Positions 8,966 to 19,671 of a stretch of 64,000 nt of DNA are shown piece after piece. Position numbers and translations under genes: made by a program. Position 1 is the stretch's first letter. Every line of letters starts with the position of its first letter. The stretch covers positions 4,529,001-4,593,000 of the forward strand of contig NZ_FNTZ01000001.1 of assembly GCF_900105555.1 (NCBI RefSeq), written 5' to 3'. This DNA is from Pseudomonas coleopterorum (lineage in GTDB: Bacteria; Pseudomonadota; Gammaproteobacteria; Pseudomonadales; Pseudomonadaceae). Under the pieces are notes generated by a model. The model saw nothing but the letters and a program-made list of their open reading frames with translations, was not told where the DNA came from and ran no database searches.

Positions 8966-9112
8966 GCCTCAGCCCTCTAAAACCACATGCCCAACCCGGC
9001 ATGGGTTGGCCGCTTATCTTTCAGTCATTTGGCGCACGGCGCCGCGTTTCTTCAGGGTCTTACCCGCCTCACCGTGAAGGCAGAGGAACAGGGCCCTAGA
9101 AAAGAGCGCTGC

Positions 9113-9141
9113 TTTATACCAGAAAGCCTGCAGCGCAACAA
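9113..9141 (-). promoter_or_regulatory. Sigma-70-type promoter of rpmB-rpmG
   Basis: On the minus strand TTGTTG (9136-9141) and TATAAA (9113-9118) are separated by 17 bp. The rest of the 372-bp gap 8966-9337 shows only the rpmB leader and the region before the binding-protein gene; I find no gene or strong structure in it. Confidence 0.6.
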
Positions 9142-9337
9142 CTCCAGATGCACAATCGATGTGCCGCGCTGCGCGGGCATCGGCCCATGTACAGCGCTGG
9201 CGGGCATGCAGCGGCATGACCACTCGTCGCGCAGAAAAACGATTTAGGGATAGTCAACGCCGCTCGACATCTCTAGGGTAGGACTTTTCTCCAGACTGCA
9301 TAGGCAGATGGGCCCTCGACACGCCAAGGAACACACC

Positions 9338-10927
9338 ATGCGTCTTGCGACTTTGCCGTTCTTGCTTGCTCCCCTGTTTGCCTCCGCACTGGTGCATGCC
9401 GCACCGCTGACGGTCTGTACCGAAGCCAGCCCCGAGGGCTTCGACGTGGTGCAGTACAACTCCTTGACGACCACCAACGCGTCAGCCGACGTGTTGATGA
9501 ACCGCCTTGTAGAGTTCGACGCCAAGGCCGGCAAGGTCATTCCCAGCCTGGCGGACAGCTGGACCGTGTCGGCCGATGGCCTGACCTACACGTTCAAGCT
9601 GCACCCAGGGGTCAAATTCCACGACACTGCCTACTTCAAGCCAGACCGTGAGCTGAACGCGCAGGACGTGCTGTTCAGTTTCCAACGCATGCTCGACCCG
9701 GCCAACCCCTGGCACAAAGTGGCGCAAAGCGGTTTTCCGCACGCCCAGTCGATGCAACTGCCCGGCCTGATCAAGAAAGTCGAGGCGCCTGATCCACTGA
9801 CCGTACGGTTCACCCTGGATCATCCCGATGCAACGTTCCTGGCGACCCTGAGCATGGGCTTCGCCTCGATCTATTCGGCGCAATACGCCGACCAATTGAT
9901 GAAAGCCGGCACTCCGGAAAAACTCAACAGCCAGCCGATCGGCAGCGGGCCCTTCGTATTCGTGCGCTTCGAAAAAGACGCCGTGGTGCGCTACAAGGCC
10001 AACCCGGACTACTTTGCCGGCAAGCCTGCCGTCGACCCTTTGCTGTTCGCCATCACCCCGGACGCCAACGTGCGCCTGCAGAAGCTGCGCCGCAACGAGT
10101 GCCAGCTGACCCTGTCGCCCAAGCCCCTGGACATCGCTGCGGCCGCCGACGACAAGAGCCTGAAGGTGATCAAGACCGAGGCTTTCATGACCGCGTTCGT
10201 GGCCATCAACAGCCAGCACCCGCCTCTGGACAAGCCTGAGGTGCGCCAGGCCATCAACCTGGCCTTCGACAAGGACAGCTACCTCAAGGCCGTCTTCGAA
10301 GGCACCGCCGACGCTGCCAACGGCCCCTACCCGCCCAACACCTGGAGCTATGCACGGGACCTGCCCGGCTACAAGCAGGATGCGGCCAAGGCGCGCGAGT
10401 TGCTCGCCAAGGCAGGCTTGAAGGACGGCTTCAACACCACGATCTGGACCCGTCCTTCGGGCAGCCTGCTCAACCCCAACCCCAGCCTGGGCGCGCAGCT
10501 GTTGCAGGCCGACCTGGCCAAGGTCGGCATCAAGGCCGAGATCCGCGTGATCGAATGGGGCGAGTTGATTCGCCGTGCCAAGGCTGGCGAGCATGACCTG
10601 CTGTTCATGGGCTGGGCCGGCGACAACGGCGATCCGGACAACTTCCTCACCCCGCAGTTTTCCTGCGCAGCCGTGCAGTCGGGTACCAACTTCGCTCGCT
10701 ATTGCGACAAGGGTCTGGACAAGCTGATCAGCGACGGCAAGGCAGTGACCGATCAGGCCCAACGCAGCAAGCTGTACCAGCAGGCCCAGGCGCAGATCCA
10801 GAAGCAGGCGCTGTGGCTACCGCTGGCCCACCCCACCGCCGCCGTACTGGCTCGCGAAGGGGTCGAGGGCTACACCGTCAGCCCATTCGGTCGACAGGAT
10901 TTCTCCAGGGTGTCAGTGGAGAAATAG
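9338..10927 (+). CDS. ABC transporter substrate-binding protein, peptide/opine family (SBP_bac_5)
   Basis: A 529-residue periplasmic binding protein of the DppA/OppA type. A Sec signal (MRLATLPFLLAPLFASALVHA) precedes the mature start APLTVCTEASPEGFD. The family core is visible in LADSWTVSADGLTYTFKLHPGVKFHD and in the QAINLAFDK region. The ATG at 9338 follows AAGGA at an 8-base distance. Family role: captures di- or oligopeptides (sometimes haem or opines) for an ABC importer. No permease or ATPase gene is adjacent, so it must borrow a transporter encoded elsewhere, probably a Dpp-type system. It converges with radC. Confidence 0.88.
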   Translation: MRLATLPFLLAPLFASALVHAAPLTVCTEASPEGFDVVQYNSLTTTNASADVLMNRLVEFDAKAGKVIPSLADSWTVSADGLTYTFKLHPGVKFHDTAYFKPDRELNAQDVLFSFQRMLDPANPWHKVAQSGFPHAQSMQLPGLIKKVEAPDPLTVRFTLDHPDATFLATLSMGFASIYSAQYADQLMKAGTPEKLNSQPIGSGPFVFVRFEKDAVVRYKANPDYFAGKPAVDPLLFAITPDANVRLQKLRRNECQLTLSPKPLDIAAAADDKSLKVIKTEAFMTAFVAINSQHPPLDKPEVRQAINLAFDKDSYLKAVFEGTADAANGPYPPNTWSYARDLPGYKQDAAKARELLAKAGLKDGFNTTIWTRPSGSLLNPNPSLGAQLLQADLAKVGIKAEIRVIEWGELIRRAKAGEHDLLFMGWAGDNGDPDNFLTPQFSCAAVQSGTNFARYCDKGLDKLISDGKAVTDQAQRSKLYQQAQAQIQKQALWLPLAHPTAAVLAREGVEGYTVSPFGRQDFSRVSVEK

Positions 10928-10940
10928 GCTGCCACTACCG

Positions 10941-11019
10941 GCCTCTTCGCGGGCAGAACCCGCTCCCACAGTGGATCTGTGTATCACCACAGATCCCTGC
11001 AGGAGCGGCTCCCGCTCCT
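10941..11019. repeat. REP element plus two hairpins between convergent genes
   Basis: The 30-bp REP (10941-10970, 'TTCGCGGGCAGAACCCGCTC') is followed by two perfect hairpins: GGATCTGTG/CACAGATCC (10973-10996) and AGGAGCGG/CCGCTCCT (11001-11019). The last touches the radC stop codon. No T-run is present, but the structures may end both transcripts. Confidence 0.7.
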
Positions 11020-11693
11020 TACATCCACCCATGCTCGACCATTGACAGCGGCTCACCCTCGCCGATGATGATGTGGTCAAGCACCCGCACATCCACCAGC
11101 GCCAATGATTCCTTGAGGCGCTGGGTCAGCGAGCGATCGGCCTGGCTCGGGGTCGGGTTTCCGGAAGGGTGATTGTGCGCCAGGATCAGCGCTGCCGCAT
11201 TTGTAGCTATGGCCCGCTTGACCACTTCACGCGGATACACCGCCGCGCTGTCGATGGTGCCGCGAAACAGCACCTCGAAACCCAGCGGCTGATGCTTGGT
11301 GTCCAGAAACAGGCAACCGAACACTTCTTGGCGTTCATGGCGCAGCTTGGCTTTGAGGTAGTGGCGCACCGACGATGGATCTTCCATGGCCGGGCCACGG
11401 TTCAACCGCTCGGCCATGTAGCGGCGGTTCATCTCGATGGAGGCCTGCAACTGGGCGTACTTGGCAGGGCCCATGCCGAAGTGCTGGCTGAAGGTTTTCT
11501 GGTCGGCTTCGAGCAAGGCGCGCAGGCCACCGAAGCGGATCAGCAGGTTGCGCGCGACGTCGACGGCGCTGTGCCCGGCCACGCCGGTGCGCAGGAATAT
11601 CGCCAGCAGCTCGCCATCGGAAAGACTGCCCGGACCATACGCCAGCAGGCGCTCACGCGGGCGCTCGGCCTCGGGCCAATCGCGAATACTCAT
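11019..11693 (-). CDS. radC: RadC-family JAB/MPN+ domain protein
   Basis: A 224-residue protein with an N-terminal helix-hairpin-helix-like region ([14 protein letters not shown]) and a C-terminal MPN+ metalloprotease-like motif [14 protein letters not shown] preceded by a conserved Glu region, as in RadC/YicR. The ATG at 11693 has GGGAG 6 bases upstream; a GTG two codons earlier is less well placed. RadC was once thought to act in DNA repair, but its biochemical role is unresolved. It is divergent from coaBC, as in other pseudomonads. Confidence 0.92.
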   Translation of the reverse strand: MSIRDWPEAERPRERLLAYGPGSLSDGELLAIFLRTGVAGHSAVDVARNLLIRFGGLRALLEADQKTFSQHFGMGPAKYAQLQASIEMNRRYMAERLNRGPAMEDPSSVRHYLKAKLRHERQEVFGCLFLDTKHQPLGFEVLFRGTIDSAAVYPREVVKRAIATNAAALILAHNHPSGNPTPSQADRSLTQRLKESLALVDVRVLDHIIIGEGEPLSMVEHGWM

Positions 11694-11826
11694 CCCCACT
11701 CCCTGTCTGTGTGCCTCGCTGTTCCATAGCGAGCGCTGTGCTATCTTAGCGCAACTTTTTGCACGGCGATCCGGCCCCGGAAGGCGGTTTCACCGTGGTG
11801 TTATTACCAGATATAAAGGCAGGCCT

Positions 11827-13035
11827 ATGCAGCGGCTGTATCGAAAACGCATCATTCTGGGCGTCGGCGGCGGCATTGCCGCCTACAAAAGCGCCGAGCT
11901 GGTACGTAGGCTTCTGGAGCAAGGCGCCGAAGTGCGCGTGGTAATGACCAAGGGCGGCAGCGAGTTCATCACGCCACTGACCCTGCAGGCGCTGTCCGGC
12001 CACCCGGTGCACATGGACCTGCTCGACCCGGCGGCCGAAGCTGCCATGGGCCACATCGATCTGGCCAAATGGGCCGACCTGGTCCTCATCGCCCCGGCCA
12101 CCGCCGACCTGATGGCACGCCTGGCCCAGGGCCTGGCCAACGACCTGCTGACCACCCTGGTACTGGCCACCGACGCCACCGTGGCCATCGCCCCGGCCAT
12201 GAACCAGGCCATGTGGCGCGACCCGGCCACACAGGACAACCTGCACCTGCTGCGCAGCCGCGGCCTCAAGGTCTTCGGTCCGGCCGCTGGCAGCCAGGCC
12301 TGCGGCGACATCGGCCTGGGCCGCATGCTCGAAGCCACCGAACTGGCGCTGTGCGCGGCCGAATGTTTCGAGCATCTGGCACTGACCGGCAAGCACGTGT
12401 TGATCACTGCCGGGCCGACCCAGGAAAACATCGACCCGGTGCGCTACATCACCAATCACAGCTCCGGCAAGATGGGCTTTGCCCTGGCCGAAGCGGCCGT
12501 CGAAGCCGGCGCTCGCGTCACCTTGATCTGCGGCCCGGTGCACCTGCCCACACCCGACCGCGTCACCCGCATCGACGTGGTCAGCGCGCGCGACATGCTC
12601 GCCGCCTGCGAGGCTGGCATGCCCTGCGACGTGTTCATCGCGTCCGCCGCCGTGGCCGACTATCGTCCCGAAGTGGTGGCTGCGCAGAAGCTCAAGAAAG
12701 ACCCCAGCAGCGGTGACGGCCTGCTGTTGCAGATGGTCCGCAACCCGGACATCCTGGCAACCATCGCCGGTCGCGCCGATCGTCCATTCAGCGTCGGCTT
12801 CGCGGCCGAGACCGAGCACCTGCTCGACTACGCCGCGCGCAAGCTCAAGGACAAGAACCTGGACTTGATCGTGGCCAACGACGTCGCCAACCCCAGCATC
12901 GGTTTCAACAGTGAAGAAAACGCCTGCAGCGTGATCGACCGCCAGTTGCAGACCACTGCTTTCGCTCAGACCAGCAAGGGCAAGATCGCCCGCCAGCTGG
13001 TTTCCTTCATCGCCAAGCGCCTCGACCAGGTTTAA
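11827..13035 (+). CDS. coaBC: Bifunctional phosphopantothenoylcysteine decarboxylase / phosphopantothenate-cysteine ligase
   Basis: A 402-residue CoaBC (Dfp). The N-terminal CoaC half binds FMN ([20 protein letters not shown]) and carries the PAMN motif (APAMNQAMW) and the substrate-clamp Cys in [13 protein letters not shown]. The C-terminal CoaB half begins near residue 190 ([20 protein letters not shown]) and includes the NHSSGKMG segment. It converts 4'-phosphopantothenate to 4'-phosphopantetheine in CoA synthesis. The ATG at 11827 follows GGCAGG. It lies 8 bp before dut, a classic pairing. Confidence 0.96.
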   Translation: MQRLYRKRIILGVGGGIAAYKSAELVRRLLEQGAEVRVVMTKGGSEFITPLTLQALSGHPVHMDLLDPAAEAAMGHIDLAKWADLVLIAPATADLMARLAQGLANDLLTTLVLATDATVAIAPAMNQAMWRDPATQDNLHLLRSRGLKVFGPAAGSQACGDIGLGRMLEATELALCAAECFEHLALTGKHVLITAGPTQENIDPVRYITNHSSGKMGFALAEAAVEAGARVTLICGPVHLPTPDRVTRIDVVSARDMLAACEAGMPCDVFIASAAVADYRPEVVAAQKLKKDPSSGDGLLLQMVRNPDILATIAGRADRPFSVGFAAETEHLLDYAARKLKDKNLDLIVANDVANPSIGFNSEENACSVIDRQLQTTAFAQTSKGKIARQLVSFIAKRLDQV

Positions 13036-13043
13036 CGATAGCC

Positions 13044-13499
13044 ATGCACGCCCTACAAGCCAAGATCCTTGACCCACGTCTGGGCCGGGACTTCCCGCTG
13101 CCACACTACGCCACACCCGGTTCCGCAGGTCTGGACCTGCGCGCCATGCTGCAGCAAGACACCCTGCTGGCACCTGGACAGACCCTGCTGATCCCTACCG
13201 GCCTTTCGATCTATATCGGTGATCCGGGCCTGGCAGCGATGATCCTCCCGCGCTCGGGCCTGGGCCACAAGCACGGTATCGTGCTCGGCAACCTGGTCGG
13301 CCTGATCGACTCCGATTACCAGGGCGAACTGATGGTCTCGTGCTGGAACCGTGGCGACAGCGAGTTCACCCTGACGGTGGGCGAGCGTATCGCTCAACTG
13401 GTGCTGGTTCCTGTGGTGCAGGCTCACTTCGAACTGGTCGAAAGCTTCGACGAAAGCCAGCGCGGGACCGGCGGTTTCGGTCACTCCGGCACCCAGTAA
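13044..13499 (+). CDS. dut: dUTP diphosphatase
   Basis: A 151-residue trimeric dUTPase. The five family motifs are readable: [46 protein letters not shown] and the C-terminal P-loop-like [10 protein letters not shown] that closes the active site. It hydrolyses dUTP to dUMP, keeping uracil out of DNA and feeding thymidylate synthesis. It follows coaBC by 8 bp and precedes algC by 74 bp. Confidence 0.97.
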   Translation: MHALQAKILDPRLGRDFPLPHYATPGSAGLDLRAMLQQDTLLAPGQTLLIPTGLSIYIGDPGLAAMILPRSGLGHKHGIVLGNLVGLIDSDYQGELMVSCWNRGDSEFTLTVGERIAQLVLVPVVQAHFELVESFDESQRGTGGFGHSGTQ

Positions 13500-13573
13500 A
13501 CGGCCATGCAGTGCAGACCCGGCGGCCGTGGCGATGCCCGTCCGCTTCAAAGCGTTCAATGCGGAGATGACAG

Positions 13574-16093
13574 GTGAAAGGATTTCCTCGCAATGCCAAG
13601 ACGGCCGAGCAAGGCCAGGCTTCGAACGCGCGGACCACCGCCGGTAACCAGGCACTGCTGATCGCCGTCGTGGGCGTGCTCGTCGCCTTGCTGCTGATCT
13701 GGTTTCTGGTCGTCGCGCCGCTCGCCGGCCGTGCCTTCCAGAACGCCGAGGCGACCGCCGCCGCGCCTTTCACCGCAGGTCTGGACACCGTGATCGCGCG
13801 CCAGGCCGGTGTAACGGCCACTCTGGCTCATTCACCTGCACTGACGGCTGCGCTGGCCAGCCAGGACCCTTCGCTCATCGCTCTGGCCGTTGGCGCCGTG
13901 CCCTTGATCGATGGCCTGCAGGGCGTGCGCCTGAATCTGCCGGGGCAGGCCAAGGTCGATCAGCAGGGCGCTGCGCCGATCAATTTTGCCGTACTGGACA
14001 TGATCAACCGCGCCGAACGCGGTACTGCCACTGCGCCCGAGGCCTACAAGGTCAACGGGCGCTGGTGGATCTACAACGTCGCCACCGTCCAGCAAAGCTC
14101 GACATCGCCTGTGCTGGGTACGCTGGTGCTGGCCTTCGAGATGCAGCCCCTGACTCAGGCCCTGGCACTGCCCGACGCCGAGTTCGGCCAACTGCGCCTG
14201 CAACAGAGCGTGCTGGGCAGCCCGCCGCAAGTGCTGGTCGAACAAGGCAGCAATGCGTCGGCCATGCGCTACCCGTATCCGACCGCCAACCCCAACTGGC
14301 GCCTGGAATTCAGTCCCGGGCCACTGTTCCAGCCACCGTTTGCCTGGAGTGCACTGGGCCTGATGATGCTTGCCGCGGCGATCGCCATCGGCTGCGCCGC
14401 GCTGGCGGTACGTCTGGCCCAACGCCAACTGTATGCACGCATCGAGGCCGACGCGCGGCAGCTTGAGCAGTTGCTCAAGGAGTTGTCCGGCGGCAAGGCA
14501 GTCAAGGCGTTCGGCCTGAGCCTGGCGCCCCTCAACGGCCTGGCACAGGGTCTGGCGCGCCTGTCCCTGCGCGAGGGCGCCGCGCGTCCGGCCGACAGCA
14601 GCACGGCCGCGCCTGCGCCCGTGCCCGTCGTGGACGACTGGACCAATCCGATCTTCCAGGACATCGACATGCTCGAGCTCGACGCCACCGAGCCGGTCGT
14701 CGAAGCGAGCGACGTGCCGCCAGCGCTGCCCCACGGCATTTTTCGCGCCTATGACATTCGCGGCATCGTCGGCAGTACCTTGAACGCCGACACCGCCTAT
14801 TGGGTTGGCCGTGCCGTCGGCGCGCAAAGCCTGGCCATGGGCGAGGCCAACGTCAATGTCGGCCGCGACGGGCGCCTGTCCGGTCCCGAGCTGGTGCAGC
14901 CGTTGATCCAGGGCCTGGTCGACGCCGGTTGTCACGTCAGCGACGTGGGCCTGGTGCCGACACCTGCGCTGTACTATGCCAACCACGTGCTCAGCGGCCG
15001 CTCCGGTGTGATGCTGACCGGCAGCCACAACCCGCCGGACTACAACGGCTTCAAGGTGGTGATCGCCGGCGACACGCTGGCCAACGAACAGATCCTGGCC
15101 CTGCACCAGCGCCTGCTGCATAACGACCTCAGCCAAGGCCAGGGCAGCGTCGAAAAGGTCGAGATTCTGGAGCGCTATGTGGCGCAGATCCGCGATGACA
15201 TCGTTCTCACCCGCCGACTCAAGGTCGTGGTCGACTGCGGCAACGGCGCCGGTGCCATGGTAGCGCCGCAGCTGATAGAGACTCTGGGATGCGAAGTCAT
15301 CCCGTTGTTCTGCGAGGTCGACGGGCATTTCCCCAACCATCATCCGGACCCGAGCAAGGCCGCCAACCTGCAGGCATTGATCGCCAAGGTCAGCGAAACG
15401 GGTGCCGACCTGGGCCTGGCCTTCGATGGCGACGCGGACCGTGTGGGCGTGGTCACCAACACCGGCCGCATCATCCATCCCGATCGCCTGCTGATGCTGT
15501 TCGCGCGCGACGTACTGTCGCGCAACCCCGGCGCTGACGTGATCTACGACGTCAAATGCACGCGCCGCCTGGGCCCGCTGATCAAGGAACACGGCGGCCG
15601 CCCGGTGATGTGGAAGACCGGGCATTCCCTGATCAAGAAAGAAATGAAGCGCACCGGCGCGCTGGTGGCCGGGGAAATGAGCGGGCACATCTTCTTCAAG
15701 GAACGCTGGTTCGGCTTCGACGACGGCATCTACAGCGCTGCACGGCTGCTGGAAATCCTCAGCCGCGAACACCTCAGTGCCGAAGACGTCTTCGCCGCAT
15801 TCGCCGACGACGTGTCGACGCCCGAGCTCAACATTGCGGTGACCGAAGACAGCAAATTCGGCATCATCGACGCCCTGCACCACGGCGCTCAGTGGGGGGA
15901 TGCCCAGCTCACCCTCATCGACGGCGTGCGCGTGGACTACCCTAGAGGCTGGGGCCTGGTCCGCGCCTCCAACACCACCCCCGTGCTGGTGACGCGTTTC
16001 GAGGCCGAAGACGCCGAGGAACTCGAACGAATCCAGGGCGTCTTCCGTACCCAGTTGTTGAAAGTCGCACCCGATCTGCACCTACCGTTCTGA
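13574..16093 (+). CDS. algC: Phosphomannomutase/phosphoglucomutase with N-terminal membrane sensor-like domain
   Basis: An 839-residue protein from a GTG start at 13574, set by GGAG 7 bases upstream. The last ~455 residues are the AlgC enzyme: HGIFRAYDIRG near 386, active-site serine loop TGSHNPPDYNGFK near 482, metal loop DGDADRVG near 618, sugar loop GEMSGHIFF near 700 and phosphate loop RASNTTPV near 798. Before it are a transmembrane helix (about 26-50), a ~205-residue presumed periplasmic segment, a second helix (about 258-280) and a coiled-coil-prone linker. The classical AlgC is ~463 residues; here the frame is continuous. AlgC makes mannose-1-P and glucose-1-P for alginate, LPS and rhamnolipid. 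The extension may tether or regulate the enzyme. Confidence 0.93.
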   Translation: MKGFPRNAKTAEQGQASNARTTAGNQALLIAVVGVLVALLLIWFLVVAPLAGRAFQNAEATAAAPFTAGLDTVIARQAGVTATLAHSPALTAALASQDPSLIALAVGAVPLIDGLQGVRLNLPGQAKVDQQGAAPINFAVLDMINRAERGTATAPEAYKVNGRWWIYNVATVQQSSTSPVLGTLVLAFEMQPLTQALALPDAEFGQLRLQQSVLGSPPQVLVEQGSNASAMRYPYPTANPNWRLEFSPGPLFQPPFAWSALGLMMLAAAIAIGCAALAVRLAQRQLYARIEADARQLEQLLKELSGGKAVKAFGLSLAPLNGLAQGLARLSLREGAARPADSSTAAPAPVPVVDDWTNPIFQDIDMLELDATEPVVEASDVPPALPHGIFRAYDIRGIVGSTLNADTAYWVGRAVGAQSLAMGEANVNVGRDGRLSGPELVQPLIQGLVDAGCHVSDVGLVPTPALYYANHVLSGRSGVMLTGSHNPPDYNGFKVVIAGDTLANEQILALHQRLLHNDLSQGQGSVEKVEILERYVAQIRDDIVLTRRLKVVVDCGNGAGAMVAPQLIETLGCEVIPLFCEVDGHFPNHHPDPSKAANLQALIAKVSETGADLGLAFDGDADRVGVVTNTGRIIHPDRLLMLFARDVLSRNPGADVIYDVKCTRRLGPLIKEHGGRPVMWKTGHSLIKKEMKRTGALVAGEMSGHIFFKERWFGFDDGIYSAARLLEILSREHLSAEDVFAAFADDVSTPELNIAVTEDSKFGIIDALHHGAQWGDAQLTLIDGVRVDYPRGWGLVRASNTTPVLVTRFEAEDAEELERIQGVFRTQLLKVAPDLHLPF

Positions 16094-17023
<930 letters not shown>

Positions 17024-17062
17024 CCTGACCGCGCGCGGTGCTTCAGAAGCACCGCGACGACC

Positions 17063-17155
17063 GCCGACGCAGCTCGCGCCGCTGCTACTGAATCCTGATC
17101 CCCTGTAACGACGGAATTCACGATCCCCTGTAGCAGCGGCGCAAGCCGCGTCGGC
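17063..17155. repeat. REP/REPIN inverted pair downstream of argB
   Basis: Two inverted copies of 'GTAGCAGCGGCGC...GCGTCGGC' (17063-17088 and 17130-17155) flank a short spacer. This is a REP family distinct from the GCGGGCAGAGCCCGC type; a closely matching single copy lies at 56716-56740. Confidence 0.75.
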
Positions 17156-17200
17156 AGTGCACACGGTGTTTCGGAAAAAACGCGGTGAGGCCCGACGCGG

Positions 17201-17824
17201 TTACAGCGGGGATTCGAGAAGCTTGACCAACCGGGTTCGCTGCTGGGCGAACCTGGCGTCCGCTTCGCTGCGTGTCTGCTGCAGTTTGGCGATTCGTGCT
17301 TGGGCGTCGATGATCTGAGCCTGCACGTCACGCAATTGGTCGAGCATCGATGTCGACACTTCCTGACCCGCCCGCTCCTGCGCCGCCGCCTGCCCCTGCA
17401 GCGCGGTCTGCTGACCCTGCAAGGTCTGCACATTCGCCGTGGCCACGGCAATCAGGGCATCGATCTCCGCCCTGCGACGAGCACTGGCCTTGTCCAGCTC
17501 TTCCAGCGATGGATAACGGTCGAGCAACTGCGCATCGGCCTGCGACTGCACTTGGGCTTGTTGCTTGAGGCGTATTTCTTCGGCCGTCGGCGCAGGCGGC
17601 ACGGTCTGTACCACCCGACCGCTCTGGTTGAGCACCTGATAGCCCTTGCCCACGTACTCCGGCGGTACGCCCTGGCGATCCAGCACCGTCACGCCGCGGC
17701 TATCGACATAGCGATAGAGCAGCATGACCGGTGCCTGCGCGGCCACGGCCAAGACCGGCAGCAGGCCGAACGCTGCGACCACCAGCGCCCGCCAACGCAC
17801 GTGACTAGATACCGTACTGCGCAC
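17201..17824 (-). CDS. Exported DUF4124 coiled-coil protein
   Basis: A 207-residue protein with a hydrophobic signal ([19 protein letters not shown]), then the DUF4124 motif [24 protein letters not shown], then a long Gln/Ala-rich coiled coil ending in charged residues. DUF4124 proteins are periplasmic and of unknown function. The start is uncertain: the GTG at 17824 overlaps the end of pyrE by 20 bp and has no clear ribosome site; a GTG eight codons later gives a tidier signal peptide. The overlap suggests co-transcription with pyrE. Confidence 0.75.
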   Translation of the reverse strand: MRSTVSSHVRWRALVVAAFGLLPVLAVAAQAPVMLLYRYVDSRGVTVLDRQGVPPEYVGKGYQVLNQSGRVVQTVPPAPTAEEIRLKQQAQVQSQADAQLLDRYPSLEELDKASARRRAEIDALIAVATANVQTLQGQQTALQGQAAAQERAGQEVSTSMLDQLRDVQAQIIDAQARIAKLQQTRSEADARFAQQRTRLVKLLESPL

Positions 17825-18446
17825 GATAGGCTTCGACCGCCGGCAGATGCTGTTTGAGTTGCGCGTCGTCGGCGAGGAATTCCAGCACCTGGTTCAGCGA
17901 AACGATGCTGACCACGGGCACGCCGAAGTCACGTTCCACTTCCTGAATGGCCGACAGCTCGCCATTGCCACGCTCCTGGCGATTGAGGGCGATCATTACC
18001 CCTGCCGCGGTCGCGTTCTGCTGCTGGATGATCTGCATGACTTCGCGGATGGCCGTACCGGCAGTGATCACGTCGTCGATGATCAGCACGTTGCCGGCCA
18101 GGGGCGAACCGACCAGGCTGCCGCCTTCGCCATGCGCCTTGGCTTCCTTGCGGTTGAAGCACCAGGGTATGTCCAGCTGATGCTTTTCGGCCAGTTGCAC
18201 CGAGGTCGCGGCCGCCAGCGGAATACCCTTGTAGGCGGGTCCGAACAGGACGTCGAAAGCGATGCCGCTGTCGACGATGGCTGCGGCATAATAGCGCGCC
18301 AGTTCGGCCAGTGCGGCACCGGTATTGAACAGGCCGGCATTGAAGAAATAAGGACTGGTACGCCCTGATTTCAGGGTGAATTCGCCGAAACGCAGAACGC
18401 CTCGATCAATTGCAAAACGAATGAAGTCGCGCTGATAGGCCTGCAT
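17805..18446 (-). CDS. pyrE: Orotate phosphoribosyltransferase
   Basis: A 213-residue type I phosphoribosyltransferase. The PRPP-binding loop is [17 protein letters not shown], and [11 protein letters not shown] and [11 protein letters not shown] (catalytic loop) are present. It transfers orotate to PRPP, giving OMP. The start at 18446 ([16 protein letters not shown]) matches the family's N-terminus; an in-frame start seven codons upstream is rejected. It is divergent from crc with only 82 bp between starts, the same arrangement seen in other Pseudomonas genomes. Confidence 0.97.
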   Translation of the reverse strand: MQAYQRDFIRFAIDRGVLRFGEFTLKSGRTSPYFFNAGLFNTGAALAELARYYAAAIVDSGIAFDVLFGPAYKGIPLAAATSVQLAEKHQLDIPWCFNRKEAKAHGEGGSLVGSPLAGNVLIIDDVITAGTAIREVMQIIQQQNATAAGVMIALNRQERGNGELSAIQEVERDFGVPVVSIVSLNQVLEFLADDAQLKQHLPAVEAYRAQYGI

Positions 18447-18528
18447 CGAAAAAGTCCCGGATACCACGGATTTAGCTAATTAGGTAGAGCTCGGGTATCA
18501 TACACGCACAAGATTTTTGGGGCCATGT

Positions 18529-19308
18529 ATGCGGATCATCAGTGTGAACGTCAATGGTATTCAGGCGGCAGTCGAGCGCGGGTTGCTCAGTTGGCTGCAG
18601 GCCCAGAATGCCGACGTCATCTGCTTGCAGGACACCCGTGCTTCCGCCTTTGAACTGGACGACGCCGCCTTCCAACTGGACGGCTACTTCCTTTATGCGT
18701 GCGATGCAGAAGTTCCAGCCCAGGGTGGTGTGGCGCTGTACTCGCGGTTGCAACCCAAGGCGGTCATCAGTGGGCTGGGCTTCGAGACAGCCGACCGCTA
18801 CGGGCGTTATCTGCAGGCAGATTTCGATAAACTCAGTATTGCCACCCTGCTGCTGCCTTCGGGCATGAACGGCGATGAAGACTTGAACCAGAAGTTCAAG
18901 CTCATGGACGACTTCGGCAAGTACCTGGACAAGCAACGGCGCAAGCGTCGCGAATACATCTACTGTGGTTCGCTGTATGTTGCGCAGCAGAAACTCGACA
19001 TCAAGAACTGGCGCGACAGTCAGCAGTCGCCCGGCTTCCTGGCGCCCGAGCGGGCCTGGATGGACGAAATCGTCGGCAACATGGGCTACGTCGATGCGTT
19101 GCGCGAAGTCAGTCGTGAAGGCGACCAGTACAGCTGGTGGCCCGACAACGAACAGGCCGAGATGCTCAACCTGGGCTGGCGCTTCGACTACCAGCTGCTG
19201 ACCCCAGGTCTGCGACGCTTCGTGCGCAGCGCGCGCCTGCCGCGCCAGCCCCGCTTTTCCCAGCACGCGCCACTCATCGTGGACTACGACTGGACCCTGA
19301 CGATCTGA
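18529..19308 (+). CDS. crc: Catabolite repression control protein Crc
   Basis: A 259-residue member of the exonuclease/endonuclease/phosphatase fold (MRIISVNVNGIQAAVERGLL; C-terminal HAPLIVDYDW), the exact length of the P. aeruginosa protein. Crc works with Hfq to repress translation of catabolic mRNAs carrying A-rich sites and is itself not an active nuclease. Consistent with this, the family's usual catalytic residues are replaced: 'DTRAS' stands where active enzymes have QETK. The ATG at 18529 is preferred over the TTG at 18517. A TATCAT lies about 30 bp upstream. Confidence 0.96.
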   Translation: MRIISVNVNGIQAAVERGLLSWLQAQNADVICLQDTRASAFELDDAAFQLDGYFLYACDAEVPAQGGVALYSRLQPKAVISGLGFETADRYGRYLQADFDKLSIATLLLPSGMNGDEDLNQKFKLMDDFGKYLDKQRRKRREYIYCGSLYVAQQKLDIKNWRDSQQSPGFLAPERAWMDEIVGNMGYVDALREVSREGDQYSWWPDNEQAEMLNLGWRFDYQLLTPGLRRFVRSARLPRQPRFSQHAPLIVDYDWTLTI

Positions 19309-19320
19309 TCGCCAGGCACA

Positions 19321-19350
19321 AAAAAGCCGACCTCGCGAGGTCGGCTTTTT
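19321..19350. terminator. Intrinsic terminator after crc
   Basis: A perfect palindrome with stem GCCGACCTCG/CGAGGTCGGC (19326-19345), preceded by A5 and followed by T6. It starts 13 bp after the crc stop. Confidence 0.92.
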
Positions 19351-19377
19351 TGTGGGCTTCTTGCAGAGCTTGGACAC

Positions 19378-19566
19378 TGTGGGAGCGGGGCGGGCGGCGA
19401 GCCCTCTGCCCGCAGAGGCCGCGCTGCGGCGAATCAGACAGACCACATGCGCCGCTACAAAGGCAGCGCAATCTCTGTGGGAGCGGGCTCTGCCCGCGAA
19501 TGCAGGCCCTGCGGTCAGTCTGACGCACCGCAGTGCCTGCATTCGCGGGCAGAGCCCGCTCCCACA
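19378..19566. repeat. REP cluster, including a long REPIN
   Basis: The 363-bp gap between crc and rph holds a degenerate REP (19378-19420) and a REPIN at 19476-19566 whose outer arms GTGGGAGCGGGCTCTGCCCG and complement are perfect inverted repeats with an imperfect stem between them. No gene is visible. Confidence 0.8.
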
Positions 19567-19598
19567 CAGAGCCTGCCTTCACAGAAAGCCAACCCCAT

Positions 19599-19648
19599 GG
19601 CCAGCCTTATAGGAGGCTAGCCTTAATAGGAGGCCAGCCTTATGTAGA
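19599..19648. repeat. Three tandem 16-17-bp repeats next to rph
   Basis: Three head-to-tail units, GGCCAGCCTTATAGGA (19599-19614), GGCTAGCCTTAATAGGA (19615-19631) and GGCCAGCCTTATGTAGA (19632-19648), end 23 bp before the rph stop codon. Function unknown. Confidence 0.75.
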
Positions 19649-19671
19649 GCCCGCATCCACAAAGGGTTGCG

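Noticed and set aside
13832..16081. Very long antisense open frame opposite algC
   Set aside because: High-GC codon usage leaves the complementary frame open; no family motif or ribosome site, and it lies wholly inside algC.
18529..19308. Crc as an exonuclease III
   Set aside because: The fold is shared, but the active-site residues differ and the length and pyrE neighbour match Crc.
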